From Mycobacterium persicum (lineage in GTDB: Bacteria > Actinomycetota > Actinomycetes > Mycobacteriales > Mycobacteriaceae), in NCBI RefSeq assembly GCF_002086675.1, contig NZ_MVIF01000017.1:1-64000 (forward strand): a DNA stretch of 64,000 nucleotides, in the 5' to 3' direction. A program made the position numbers and the translations under genes. The first letter of the stretch is position 1; each line of letters opens with the position of its first letter. Positions 34,592 through 43,133 of this stretch are shown in pieces. The notes beneath the pieces were generated by a model. The model did no database searches. It was given only the letters and a program-made list of their open reading frames with translations, and had not been told where the DNA came from.

Positions 34592-35743
34592 CTAGCGGCG
34601 CCGGGATGCGGCGGCGGCCAGCCACACGTCGTGCAATGCGTCCCGCCAGCGCGAGACGTCGAACTTGCTGGCACGCGCATAGGCGGCGGTGGCCAGCCGA
34701 TCGCGCAATTCGGCATCGACTAAGAGGTCTTGCAGCGCCGCCGCCAGCTGTGCTGGGTTGCCGGGCTTGACGAGCACGCCATTCACCCCGTCGGTCACCA
34801 CTTCTGGTATCGCGCCCACTGGGGTGGTCACCGGTACCACCCCGTTGGCCATCGCCTCCAGCAACGCCATCGGAAGACCCTCGCTGTAGCTGGGCAACAC
34901 GAAGATCGCCGAGTCGGCCAACAACCGGTCCCGATCCGCAGGACCGACCCACCCGGCGACGTCGATAGTGTCGTCGAGTGCATTGGCGCGAACGAACTGA
35001 CGTAGCTGCTCCACCTCGCCATCACCGGCCAGTGTCACCCGCAGGTTGGCCCGAATGTCGTTGGGCAGCAAGCCGATTGCCTGAACGAGGTCGTAGCTTC
35101 CCTTGTTGGCGCCCAGTCTGCCCAGAGACACCACCGACAATGGTCGGCGGGTGCGCGGCGCCGGCGCGTCGCGAGGCATGACCACGGGGTTGTAGAGGAG
35201 TCGGGCTTTGGACACCTCGAATCCGAGTCTCGCGGAGGACGCCACCATATGAGATTCACCGAGCAGCACCACGTAGTCGGCGCGCAGTGCCGCGCGTACG
35301 GCGCGGCGCAGCGGCGCCGGCAGCCCATCGAACCAGGTGAAGAAGTGAGAACTGTGACAATGGATAATCGTCGGGATGCCCCGCATTCGCGCTACGAATA
35401 GCGGTACGGATTTGCGGACCACGCTGCCGCGCAATGAAAAGTGCACGTGCAGTACGTCGACCACGCCGGCCAACAGCAGCGCCGAAGCCTTGAGCATGCC
35501 CGAGATCCCCGTCCATAGCCAAGCGGGCAGGGAGTCATCGACGTAGGTGGCCACCGAGCGGACGTGGAACCGCGGGTCGTTGTCCTCGATCAGCAACTGA
35601 GTTACCGCCGCCATGCCGCCGCGGCTGTTGGGTCCGGTTGGCGCGGTCCCGACGGTAAGTACCCGGATCGGATAGCGGACCGGCCCTGATGGTGTCGATC
35701 GGTTGCCACCTGGATGGTTCTCGCGGAGCCGTAGTCTAGGCAA
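34592..35743 (-). CDS. GT4-family glycosyltransferase (paralogue of 28493-29614)
   Basis: At 383 residues it shares with the other GT4 the strings SRGGMAAV, HVHFSLRGSVVRKSVPL, VSLGRLGANKGSYDLVQ and FVLPSYSEGLPMALLEAMAN, then PVTTPVG. The GT-B fold and EX7E motif indicate a retaining transferase using a nucleotide sugar. Donor and acceptor unknown. It stands alone on the minus strand, with a 541-base non-coding region upstream of its start. Confidence 0.82.
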   Translation of the reverse strand: MPRLRLRENHPGGNRSTPSGPVRYPIRVLTVGTAPTGPNSRGGMAAVTQLLIEDNDPRFHVRSVATYVDDSLPAWLWTGISGMLKASALLLAGVVDVLHVHFSLRGSVVRKSVPLFVARMRGIPTIIHCHSSHFFTWFDGLPAPLRRAVRAALRADYVVLLGESHMVASSARLGFEVSKARLLYNPVVMPRDAPAPRTRRPLSVVSLGRLGANKGSYDLVQAIGLLPNDIRANLRVTLAGDGEVEQLRQFVRANALDDTIDVAGWVGPADRDRLLADSAIFVLPSYSEGLPMALLEAMANGVVPVTTPVGAIPEVVTDGVNGVLVKPGNPAQLAAALQDLLVDAELRDRLATAAYARASKFDVSRWRDALHDVWLAAAASRRR

Positions 35744-36284
35744 CGACGAGGCCTCCTAGTTCTGGCTGCGTCCCCGGGCGGCCACCTCATCTCGGCTGCT
35801 ACCGCGACACCTTGATCAGCCGGAACTCTAGCAAGCATCACGGAGGACTTTCAGCCAACCGACCCAAGCCACAAGAACTTCGTGGGAACGGGCATACAAG
35901 CGGGCGAGGCGCCACCGTCGACCGCTACCCCGGACCTCGGGGCGGGGAGCGCTGGCCAGTTCGGCGCAGCCTCGGCTGCAGCCCGATAGCCCCGAAATGT
36001 GTGAAATGCGACAGCGAAAGTATGTCCGGCGCCGTGCCCGTCAATCGTGCGGTTTGGGTGAAACATCGGTTGCCCGCCCCGACGGCGAGTGATCGCGCGT
36101 CTCGGTTTCGTCGAAAAACCGGCTAATCTTGCTCAGCCGTTCATCATTCGGCTTGGCCACTGACCTTACCCTGGCTAGCTCGGCCTTCCCTTACGGATGG
36201 CTCAGCGGCTACCCAGTGAGCGGCGCCCGCGATTCATCTCTATTTGCTTTCGACGCGGCGTCAACACTGCATACTGTTCCGGTG
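35744..36284. promoter_or_regulatory. 541-base intergenic region before the BcsB-like gene
   Basis: This is the longest gene-free stretch in the island, between divergent genes (GT4 on minus, BcsB-like on plus). Open frames in it (such as 35812-36126) are rich in Arg/Pro/Ser with no family look and no ribosome site. The last 45 bases (36240-36284) are AT-richer and include catact at 36269, which could be a -10 giving a nearly leaderless transcript. I see no strong inverted repeat. Confidence 0.4.
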
Positions 36285-38285
36285 ATGGGTCGGAAATATA
36301 TGGGCAGAGTCATTGCACTGGCCGCTGTCATCGGATTGTTGACCGTCAGCGCCCCCGCATCCTGGGCCGAGCCCACCGAACCGGGCACCACGACCGAGCC
36401 CGGCGAACCGGCCCGAACGACGGCCTCGTTGACCCTGGCGTTGTCCGATATCGGTTCCAGTTCCACCATGGCTTTCTACGGCTTGGACGGCACGATCGCG
36501 CTGAGCGTGCCGGTCCCGCGCGGGCTGACACCGGCGGCTTTGAACGCGATCGTGGAACCGCCGATCAACCTGCGGTCCGGGATCATCACCGTCACGCAGG
36601 ACGAGCGTCAAATCGCGAAGGTGAGCCTGCCCATCACCGACCAAGCGCCGATCGTCATCCCGCTGGCCGGAGCGCAAGTGGTCAACGATTCGGCGACGGT
36701 GTTGCTGCGCGCACATCTGGTGCCGCAAGAGGGATTCTGCGTCTATCCATGGAGCCCGTTGCGGCTGATCAACGGAACCGTCGGCTATACCGGGGTTGAA
36801 CAGCCGCCCACCACGGTGGCCCATTTCCTGCCGCCGGTGCTGCGGAAACTGACCATATTTGTGCCCGAATCGCCGTCGGCAGCCGAGTCCGACACGGCAA
36901 TTCGAGTGGCCACCTCCGCCGCCGCGCACTACGGCAAACAGAACCCGGAGATCGTCGTGGTGCCGTTGAAAGAGGGGCAGGCCGGGCCGCCGACGCCGCC
37001 GTCACCACAGGAACGCCAGGTCGTCGTCAAAGAGGGACCCGACAACGGGCTTTCCCTTCAAGGCGCCACCGGCGTGCCGTGGCTGTTGATCTCCGGACCA
37101 CTCGGGCCGAGCAACGCATCCGACACGGCTTTGCTGTTCAGCAACCTGTCCGGGTTGGCGCTGGCTGCCAAGGCCGTCGCCACATCGCTGCAGAGCGGCA
37201 TCCAACTGCCCGGCGACACCACCACGCTGCGGGATCTGGGTCAGCCCGTGGTCAACTCCACGGGGCTGCAACCACGGGTGGTGATCGGCTTGGACCAGAC
37301 CCGGTTTGGCAGATCCATCCACTCGGTGCGCGTCCATCTGCGGGGGTCCTACTCTCCGACGCCGACCACGATGAGCGGTCAGATAGAAGTAACAGTCGGC
37401 CCGGAAGTCATTGACCACTGGCCCACCGACGGCCACGGCACCATTGACCGCTGGATCGATGTCCCGGATCGGCTCCTGCAGCGGTGGACCGGTCTTACTG
37501 TGACGCTGGATATTTCGGGCAACGTTGGCCGTTGTGGAGACTTCTACGTCGCCGGCGCCGGAGACCAGCTGCTGTCGTTGACCATCAACGGCGACACCAC
37601 CGTGCAGAGTAGCCCCGCCAAACCGCCGGTCCCCGATGGGCTGTCATCGGTGCCGCAAGCGCTCATGCCCACGGTCCAGGTGGGCATCGAGCCCCACTCG
37701 TTCAGCGACACCGCGCGCGCCGTCGACATCATGGTCGGCCTGCAGCGAACCAGCTCGATACCCATCGACACCGCCGTGACGAGCCCGCGACAAGCGATCG
37801 ATTCGTCAAATCCGGCGATCGTGATCGCCGCTGACGGGTGGAACCACCCCGACATCGTGCTTCCGGTGTCCGCGGGGCCCACCGGGCCAATCACCATCAA
37901 TGCCTTCGGATCCGACGGCAAGCCCACCAAGCTCACACTGGACCCGACACTGCGGTTCGCGTCTCTTCAGACGGTCTTCAACCGCGGCCGGTCGCTGCTG
38001 ATCGCCACCTCCAACGGCGCGTCCGCGCAGCTCGACGACCTCCTCAGATGGCTCGACGCCGACAGCACCCGGTGGCCGGGCGTCAAAGGTGTCGCGCTGG
38101 TGGCCGTACCCGGGCAAGACCCGGTGACCGTCGACCGCCTGGGCATGCCCGGCCCGGTTCCGGCATCGCAGACTCACTCCGACTGGGGATGGCTGTGGTG
38201 GTTCGGCGGGGCGTGGGCTGCGCTGGCCGTCATCGGCGCAGCGGTGATCGTGCTGCGCGGCCGCCGCGGAAGGCTGCGGGGCTGA
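36285..38285 (+). CDS. BcsB-like secreted protein with C-terminal membrane anchor
   Basis: The protein has 666 residues: a signal peptide (start MGRKYMGRVIALAAVIGLLT, cleavage near SWAEP), then alternating beta-rich domains with GLDGTIALSVPVPRGLTP, LVPQEGFCVYPWSPLRLING and LDISGNVGRCGDFYVAGAG, and one C-terminal membrane helix (DWGWLWWFGGAWAALAVIGA) with a short basic tail. This is the plan of BcsB, the periplasmic partner of bacterial cellulose synthase. No bcsA-like GT2 synthase or PilZ gene is in the window. It may guide a polysaccharide across the envelope (inference). ATG 36285 or 36300; the frame upstream is not signal-like. Confidence 0.75.
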   Translation: MGRKYMGRVIALAAVIGLLTVSAPASWAEPTEPGTTTEPGEPARTTASLTLALSDIGSSSTMAFYGLDGTIALSVPVPRGLTPAALNAIVEPPINLRSGIITVTQDERQIAKVSLPITDQAPIVIPLAGAQVVNDSATVLLRAHLVPQEGFCVYPWSPLRLINGTVGYTGVEQPPTTVAHFLPPVLRKLTIFVPESPSAAESDTAIRVATSAAAHYGKQNPEIVVVPLKEGQAGPPTPPSPQERQVVVKEGPDNGLSLQGATGVPWLLISGPLGPSNASDTALLFSNLSGLALAAKAVATSLQSGIQLPGDTTTLRDLGQPVVNSTGLQPRVVIGLDQTRFGRSIHSVRVHLRGSYSPTPTTMSGQIEVTVGPEVIDHWPTDGHGTIDRWIDVPDRLLQRWTGLTVTLDISGNVGRCGDFYVAGAGDQLLSLTINGDTTVQSSPAKPPVPDGLSSVPQALMPTVQVGIEPHSFSDTARAVDIMVGLQRTSSIPIDTAVTSPRQAIDSSNPAIVIAADGWNHPDIVLPVSAGPTGPITINAFGSDGKPTKLTLDPTLRFASLQTVFNRGRSLLIATSNGASAQLDDLLRWLDADSTRWPGVKGVALVAVPGQDPVTVDRLGMPGPVPASQTHSDWGWLWWFGGAWAALAVIGAAVIVLRGRRGRLRG

Positions 38286-38298
38286 CAGTCAACCGGGA

Positions 38299-39255
38299 AT
38301 GTCGGTGGAACCCAGGGGAAACAAGTTAATCTCACGCTACAAGAAAACCTACGGCATTCCGGCCGAGGTGAACATCACCGAGCAGATGATATTAGCTCAT
38401 TGGGATCTGGAAAAACAATTGACGTCAGAACTGCGTCAATCGGCTCCAGCAGACCGGTGGGATACCTTCGATCACTGCTACACCCGCCTCTACGCGGAAT
38501 TGGAGTGGCTCAACCAGTTTTCCGAGAAAGCCGACCCGCAAAATCCCCACGAAAAATTCGGGAGATGGGTCGACCTGATCGGGCAGCCACCGAAATCGAT
38601 CTATGAAATCGGTTCCGGCCAGGGCGGCCTGATTTCATTTCTGGCGGCTGGTGGTTATGACTGCCGAGGAACGGAGATCACTCGCGAACGGGGACAGAAA
38701 TTGATGCCCGAGTCACGCGCGAATCCTTCCTGGGCGATATCCGACGGCGTGCATCTCGATGAGTTCGAACCTCCCGAGTCCTACGATATCGTGGTGTCCG
38801 ACCAGCTCATCGAGCATATCCACCCCGACGATCTGGATAGTCATCTACGAAGCGTCCGCAACATATTGAAAAGCGGTGGTAAATATATCTTCAATACTCC
38901 CCATCGATATACCGGGCCGCACGACGTCTCGCGCGTATTCAAATGCGGCGAGGCGGCGGGGATGCACCTGAAAGAATACACGTGCCGCGAACTCGTCGAC
39001 GCCGCCCGGCGGGCCGGTTACCGCTCCATACATTATGGATTTGTACCCCGGCGATTCCTGCTGATCCTCACGGCGTTCGGCGTGAGAAGATTTGGTGGAC
39101 CGGACGCGGCGGGGATTTCATTTCTACGGGCCGAATTCGTCGCGGAAAGATTTCTGCGTGTCTTACGCGCTCCCGCCGTGCGCCGCGGGTGCGGAAAAAT
39201 GCTTTCCAAGTTCGGCGTTTTCTCCGAAACCCTCTCCATCGTCGCCGAGAAATGA
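38299..39255 (+). CDS. Class I SAM methyltransferase of low GC content
   Basis: This 318-residue protein has motif I IYEIGSGQGGLISFLAAGGY, then CRGTEITRERGQK, YDIVVSDQLIEHIHPDDLD and GGKYIFNTPHRYTGPHDVSR. It is a class I methyltransferase like those of glycan clusters. Its base composition stands out: by hand count three 60-base lines (38341, 38401, 38881) have 29, 32 and 30 G+C, about 50%, against clearly higher values around it. The codon use (many AAA, GAA, ATA/ATT) is foreign to a mycobacterium, so this gene is probably a recent import. It starts 13 bases after the BcsB-like stop. Confidence 0.78.
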   Translation: MSVEPRGNKLISRYKKTYGIPAEVNITEQMILAHWDLEKQLTSELRQSAPADRWDTFDHCYTRLYAELEWLNQFSEKADPQNPHEKFGRWVDLIGQPPKSIYEIGSGQGGLISFLAAGGYDCRGTEITRERGQKLMPESRANPSWAISDGVHLDEFEPPESYDIVVSDQLIEHIHPDDLDSHLRSVRNILKSGGKYIFNTPHRYTGPHDVSRVFKCGEAAGMHLKEYTCRELVDAARRAGYRSIHYGFVPRRFLLILTAFGVRRFGGPDAAGISFLRAEFVAERFLRVLRAPAVRRGCGKMLSKFGVFSETLSIVAEK

Positions 39256-39274
39256 AATTCGCGCGGTTCCCTGG

Positions 39275-40327
39275 TCAAGGCCGGCGGTGCGCCACCGCCG
39301 TGATGACGTCCAGCAAGCGATCCGCGGTATGGTCCACGGCGAATCGCCGCGTGTAGTGGCGTGCCGCCGCGGCTCCCTGTCGCGCCGCGACGGCCGGGTC
39401 GGCCAGCGCGTCGAAGGCGGCCGCCAGACCGGCCACGTCGTCGATACCGATGGGTGGGCGGCCCGGTGGCTGGTATTCGGGCAGCGCACCGGCGGTGGAC
39501 ACGATCGGCATGACGCCCAGCTGCATCGAGAGCACCTGCACACCGCTTTGTGAAGCGCGCCGATAGTGGGCGACCGAGCCCTTCGCGGCGGCCAGCGTCG
39601 TCACCACGTCGCGGTAGCGATAGCTGCCGGGAAGCCAGCGGGTGTGTTTGGGCAGCGGGCCGGCGTCCAGTGGCCCGCCGATGAGCACCAGGTTGTCACC
39701 TCGCCAGCCGCTGCCGACGTGCCGCTGCCAGGCTTGCAGCACCACCTCGACGTTCTTGTAGGGGTGCAGCCGGCCGATCATGACGAAGTCATGGCGTCCT
39801 TCCGGGCCGACTAGCGGCGGCACCAGGGCCGGGGCCAGGTCGCTGGTCAGCGGCACGACATGCACCCGGGTGCCGGCGACGTCGCGGCGGGTGGCGACGG
39901 CCGCGGCGACGTAGTCGCTGTAGGTCACGGTGGCCACCGAGCGGGCGCCCCAGCGGTCAAAGAGGGCGTGTTCGTAGGCCGGCCGGTGTTCGACGGGGTC
40001 GTGCGGACTGTCGTCGTGCACCAGCTGAATACGCGGAGCCCGGCCGGCCAGCGCGATCCAGCGGGGATCGCGAACCAGCTCGGCGATCACGACGTGCGGC
40101 CGGTAGTCACGGACGCGGCGCCACGCCGCGAGGCTCGCGGGCCAGGTTGCCGCGGTGCGAAACCGTGGATCGAGCACCAACTCGTAGTCACGGGCCGCGC
40201 CCGACTCCGGATGCTGGTCGGAGGTCACCAGCAGGACCTCGGTGCCGCGGCGGATCAGCGCCTCCGCCTGCACCCGTGCCAGCGACCGCATCCACGGTGA
40301 AAGCCACAGCACCCGAGGCGGATTCAT
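39275..40327 (-). CDS. GT4-family glycosyltransferase
   Basis: The protein has 350 residues: N-terminal RVLWLSPWMRSLARVQAEAL, middle HDDSPHDPVEHRPAYEHALF, donor-domain FVMIGRLHPYKNVEVVLQAW, then VLSMQLGVMPIVSTAGALPEY. It is a GT-B enzyme, probably GT4, although the EX7E glutamates are not obvious. The ATG at 40327 shares ATGA with the stop of the GT2-GT4 fusion gene, so it is the last gene of the minus-strand operon that starts at the PPE/WecG genes. Confidence 0.78.
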   Translation of the reverse strand: MNPPRVLWLSPWMRSLARVQAEALIRRGTEVLLVTSDQHPESGAARDYELVLDPRFRTAATWPASLAAWRRVRDYRPHVVIAELVRDPRWIALAGRAPRIQLVHDDSPHDPVEHRPAYEHALFDRWGARSVATVTYSDYVAAAVATRRDVAGTRVHVVPLTSDLAPALVPPLVGPEGRHDFVMIGRLHPYKNVEVVLQAWQRHVGSGWRGDNLVLIGGPLDAGPLPKHTRWLPGSYRYRDVVTTLAAAKGSVAHYRRASQSGVQVLSMQLGVMPIVSTAGALPEYQPPGRPPIGIDDVAGLAAAFDALADPAVAARQGAAAARHYTRRFAVDHTADRLLDVITAVAHRRP

Positions 40328-42324
40328 AGCACTGTGGCGATCGCATCGAGGTAGGCATCGGCCATTGCCGCAACCGTGTAGTGCTGTTGCATCCGGTGGA
40401 AGCCGCGCCGTCCCACCGATGGCAGCGCGGCGGGGTCTGCCAGGATCTCGGCCAGCTGTTCTCGCCATCCCGACACCGACACGGGTTCGACGACGAACCC
40501 CGCCCTTCCGAAGTCCAGCATTTCCGGCACCGCGCACACCGCCGACGCCGCAACCGGCACCGCCCGTGCCATCGCCTCGAGGATCACCAGCGGGAACGCC
40601 TCGGAACGGCTTGGGACGCATAGCAGATCGGCGTCGGCCAATGCCTGCCCGGGGCCCGCCGACCAGCCGCGCCACTGAACCCGGTCGCGCAACCTGGTCG
40701 GAGTGCGCGCCTGCAACCGCTCCCGGTCGGGGCCGTCACCGAAAATCGAGAGCCGCCATCGCATCTCGGTGAGGCCGCCGAGCGCCTCGATCAACAGCTG
40801 CGGGTTTTTGTGCTCGACGATCCGCGAGAGCATCACCAGGTGCGGCGGCTCACCGACGCCCCGGATCGGGGGGGCCGGGTCGCCGGCCGTGGCGACGCCG
40901 TTGGGTGCGACGAAGCGGCGTCCGCCAAGTCGATGGTGTACGGCCAGCATCTCCCAATGACGTTGTGCCAGAACGATAAATCCGTCGGCACGGCGCATCG
41001 CCGCGGTCAGTGGCCGGGAGTAGATGGGCCGGCCGTCATCCGGCGGAATGTGCGCGGCGACCAACCAGCGCCGGCCCTTGGCAGCTGCGCGCCACAGGGT
41101 GGCAAATCCCGTCTCGGTATTGGTGTCGCCGCTGATGAGCACCGCCGGGCCCGCCGGAATATCGACGATCGGCGCCCACCAGGGCTGGCGGACCACCCGC
41201 ACGCTGGGCGGAATTTCGTTGATCAGCGGGCCGAACCGTTGTACGCAGACAATGGTGACGTGATAGCCCCGGCGGTCTAATTCCGTTGCTAGCAGCGCCT
41301 TTTGACGCTCTGCACCGCCGTACACCAGGCGGTTGGTGACGATCACGATCGCCGGCGGGTCGGTTCGGCGGCCGGCCCGGGCGCTGCTGCCGGGGGAGCG
41401 CTTCGATCGATGCAGTCGCTCCACCAGCTTGGTGGCGGCCAGGTAGACGTCCGCGTGGTGAACGCTGTGTTGATGTTCGAGAAGCAGCGCGGCGTTGGTG
41501 CGCGCCAGGTCTCGGTTGCGGCGGTGTTCGGCAGCCGCGACGGCACCCTCGAGGGTCGAGCCGGCGCCGGTCACCGGATTAACCCGGTCGGCGCCCACTT
41601 CGTCGGCCAGCAGAACGCGCCAGCCCGCCGCGCGGGCCCGGTTCTGCCAGTCGGCCGCCTCGCCGTAGCGAAAGAACTCCTCGTCGAAACCGCCGATGGT
41701 GTTCCATGCCGCGCGGCTGATCGCCAGACAGGTAGTTCCCAAACAGCCTTCGATGCTTTTAGATTCGGGTGGCTGGCGGGAGTAGCGGGGTGACACCGGC
41801 GTGCTGCGCAGCGAGTCGGAGTAGCCGGCAGCGGCAACCAGCGCCCGGATCAGGGTCTCGCGGCGGGCCGCGATATCCCACGGTCGCCCACCGGGTGCGG
41901 TGTCGTCATACACCATCGGCGACACTGCCGCCACCCGAGGCCGGCGAAGCAATTCTCTGGTGCGGGTCAACGGTCCCCGTATCCGGGCATCGGCATTGAG
42001 CAATAGCAGATCGGCGTCGCTCGGGGTGTGGGTCACCAGCGCGTTGAAGGCAGCGGCGAAGCCGCGGTTCCCCGGACCCGGCACCCAGTGGACCGTCGGG
42101 TGGCCGGCGGCCAGTTCCTCGCGGCCGGGGCACCCCTGGCAGCGGCTGTCATAGACGTAGACCGGTAGCTCGGGCAGCTGCTCGGCGACACTGTGCAGGC
42201 ACATCTCGAGGCCGTCGTGGCTCTTGCCGGACACGATCAGCACCGCAAGTGACCGCTCCGACGGCAGCGTGGGCGAGTCGCCGATTGGGCGTTGCAGATA
42301 TGCCCGGTCGATTTCGCGGGTCAT
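40324..42324 (-). CDS. Two-domain glycosyltransferase (GT2 + GT4 fusion)
   Basis: This is a protein of about 666 residues. Residues about 25-270 are a GT2/rhamnosyltransferase-type domain (LAVLIVSGKSHDGLEMCLHS, NRGFAAAFNALV, LLLNADARI with the DxD-like NAD, IGGFDEEFFRYGEAADW). Residues about 325-660 are a GT4 domain (IVTNRLVYGGAERQKALLA, VMLSRIVEHKNPQLLIEAL, LCVPSRSEAFPLVILEAMAR). The two modules could add two successive sugars. The start is uncertain: ATG 42324 (MTREIDRAYLQ) was chosen over 42405, whose extension is Arg/Pro-rich. It is coupled to the downstream GT4 by ATGA. Confidence 0.82.
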   Translation of the reverse strand: MTREIDRAYLQRPIGDSPTLPSERSLAVLIVSGKSHDGLEMCLHSVAEQLPELPVYVYDSRCQGCPGREELAAGHPTVHWVPGPGNRGFAAAFNALVTHTPSDADLLLLNADARIRGPLTRTRELLRRPRVAAVSPMVYDDTAPGGRPWDIAARRETLIRALVAAAGYSDSLRSTPVSPRYSRQPPESKSIEGCLGTTCLAISRAAWNTIGGFDEEFFRYGEAADWQNRARAAGWRVLLADEVGADRVNPVTGAGSTLEGAVAAAEHRRNRDLARTNAALLLEHQHSVHHADVYLAATKLVERLHRSKRSPGSSARAGRRTDPPAIVIVTNRLVYGGAERQKALLATELDRRGYHVTIVCVQRFGPLINEIPPSVRVVRQPWWAPIVDIPAGPAVLISGDTNTETGFATLWRAAAKGRRWLVAAHIPPDDGRPIYSRPLTAAMRRADGFIVLAQRHWEMLAVHHRLGGRRFVAPNGVATAGDPAPPIRGVGEPPHLVMLSRIVEHKNPQLLIEALGGLTEMRWRLSIFGDGPDRERLQARTPTRLRDRVQWRGWSAGPGQALADADLLCVPSRSEAFPLVILEAMARAVPVAASAVCAVPEMLDFGRAGFVVEPVSVSGWREQLAEILADPAALPSVGRRGFHRMQQHYTVAAMADAYLDAIATVL

Positions 42325-42451
42325 GCCCACACCGCTTCCCGCGCCAGGCCCGCGGGCCGGCGGAGCCCGTCGCGCAACCGTCCGTGAGGATAACCGCGGC
42401 GACACCAGAGTAGCAGCGCGGCAACGACATTCGCTTCTGCTACCGGCACCG

Positions 42452-43015
42452 TCAGTCCTCGGTGAGCGCCGTGCCCGGGTGGCGGTCGTTGACGATCCGG
42501 GCCGGATACCCAGCGACGTCGACGTCGTCCGGCACCGATTTGGTGACCACCGCGCCCGGTCGGATGGCGACGCGGTTGCCGACGTCGGCGCCCAGCACCA
42601 TCGCCATCGGCGAAATGAACACGTCGTCGCCGATGGTCGGGAACTGGCCCGGCCGCCCCTCTCCTATCGTCACTCCGTGATGAATCCGGCAATTCGCGCC
42701 GACCCGAGCTTTGTAGTGCACGACTATCAGGCCGGCGTGAGCGATCGACAGACCCGGGCCAAAGACGTTGCGCGGGATGTCGAATCCGAGTCGTTCGCCC
42801 AAGAACTTGGTTCGTAACCTTAGATATGCGGCCACCACGTGTGCTGTCGGGGTCCGTGCGGTATTGGTCCAATACTCCGATTTTCGCAGCAGGCGCTGAA
42901 AATGGGCTGAACGCTTCAAGATTCGGTGACGGAGCCGCCAACGCTGCAAGCCGTGTGCTTTCAGGTCCGCTGCCAGGTATGCCCGCAAGTCCTCGCGAGT
43001 CCTGATCACGGCCAC
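42452..43015 (-). CDS. Left-handed beta-helix acetyltransferase (SAT/CysE-like)
   Basis: This 187-residue protein has an N-terminal helical part and hexapeptide repeats with GLSIAHAGLIVVHYKARVG, CRIHHGVTIG and FISPMAMVLGADVGNR. They are like the serine acetyltransferase family and the colanic-acid-type O-acetyltransferases. His/Gly residues of the coil (IHHGVTIGEG) form the usual acetyl-CoA site. Within this locus it more likely O-acetylates a sugar of the repeat unit than serine (inference from context). GTG start at 43015. It lies between the flippase and the GT2-GT4 fusion. Confidence 0.75.
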   Translation of the reverse strand: MAVIRTREDLRAYLAADLKAHGLQRWRLRHRILKRSAHFQRLLRKSEYWTNTARTPTAHVVAAYLRLRTKFLGERLGFDIPRNVFGPGLSIAHAGLIVVHYKARVGANCRIHHGVTIGEGRPGQFPTIGDDVFISPMAMVLGADVGNRVAIRPGAVVTKSVPDDVDVAGYPARIVNDRHPGTALTED

Positions 43016-43133
43016 ACCGTACTACATGCATCAATCAGGTGGCCCGCCTTTAGTTGTGGTATTGCCGGGCCCGGAGGCAGCGCATCGGTAGCGCCGACGG
43101 GATGCACCAGATTCGCGCGGTCCGTTCTCACGG

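Noticed and set aside
35812..36126. Open frame of 104 codons in the 541-base gap
   Set aside because: No ribosome site, Arg/Ser/Pro-rich composition and no recognisable family.
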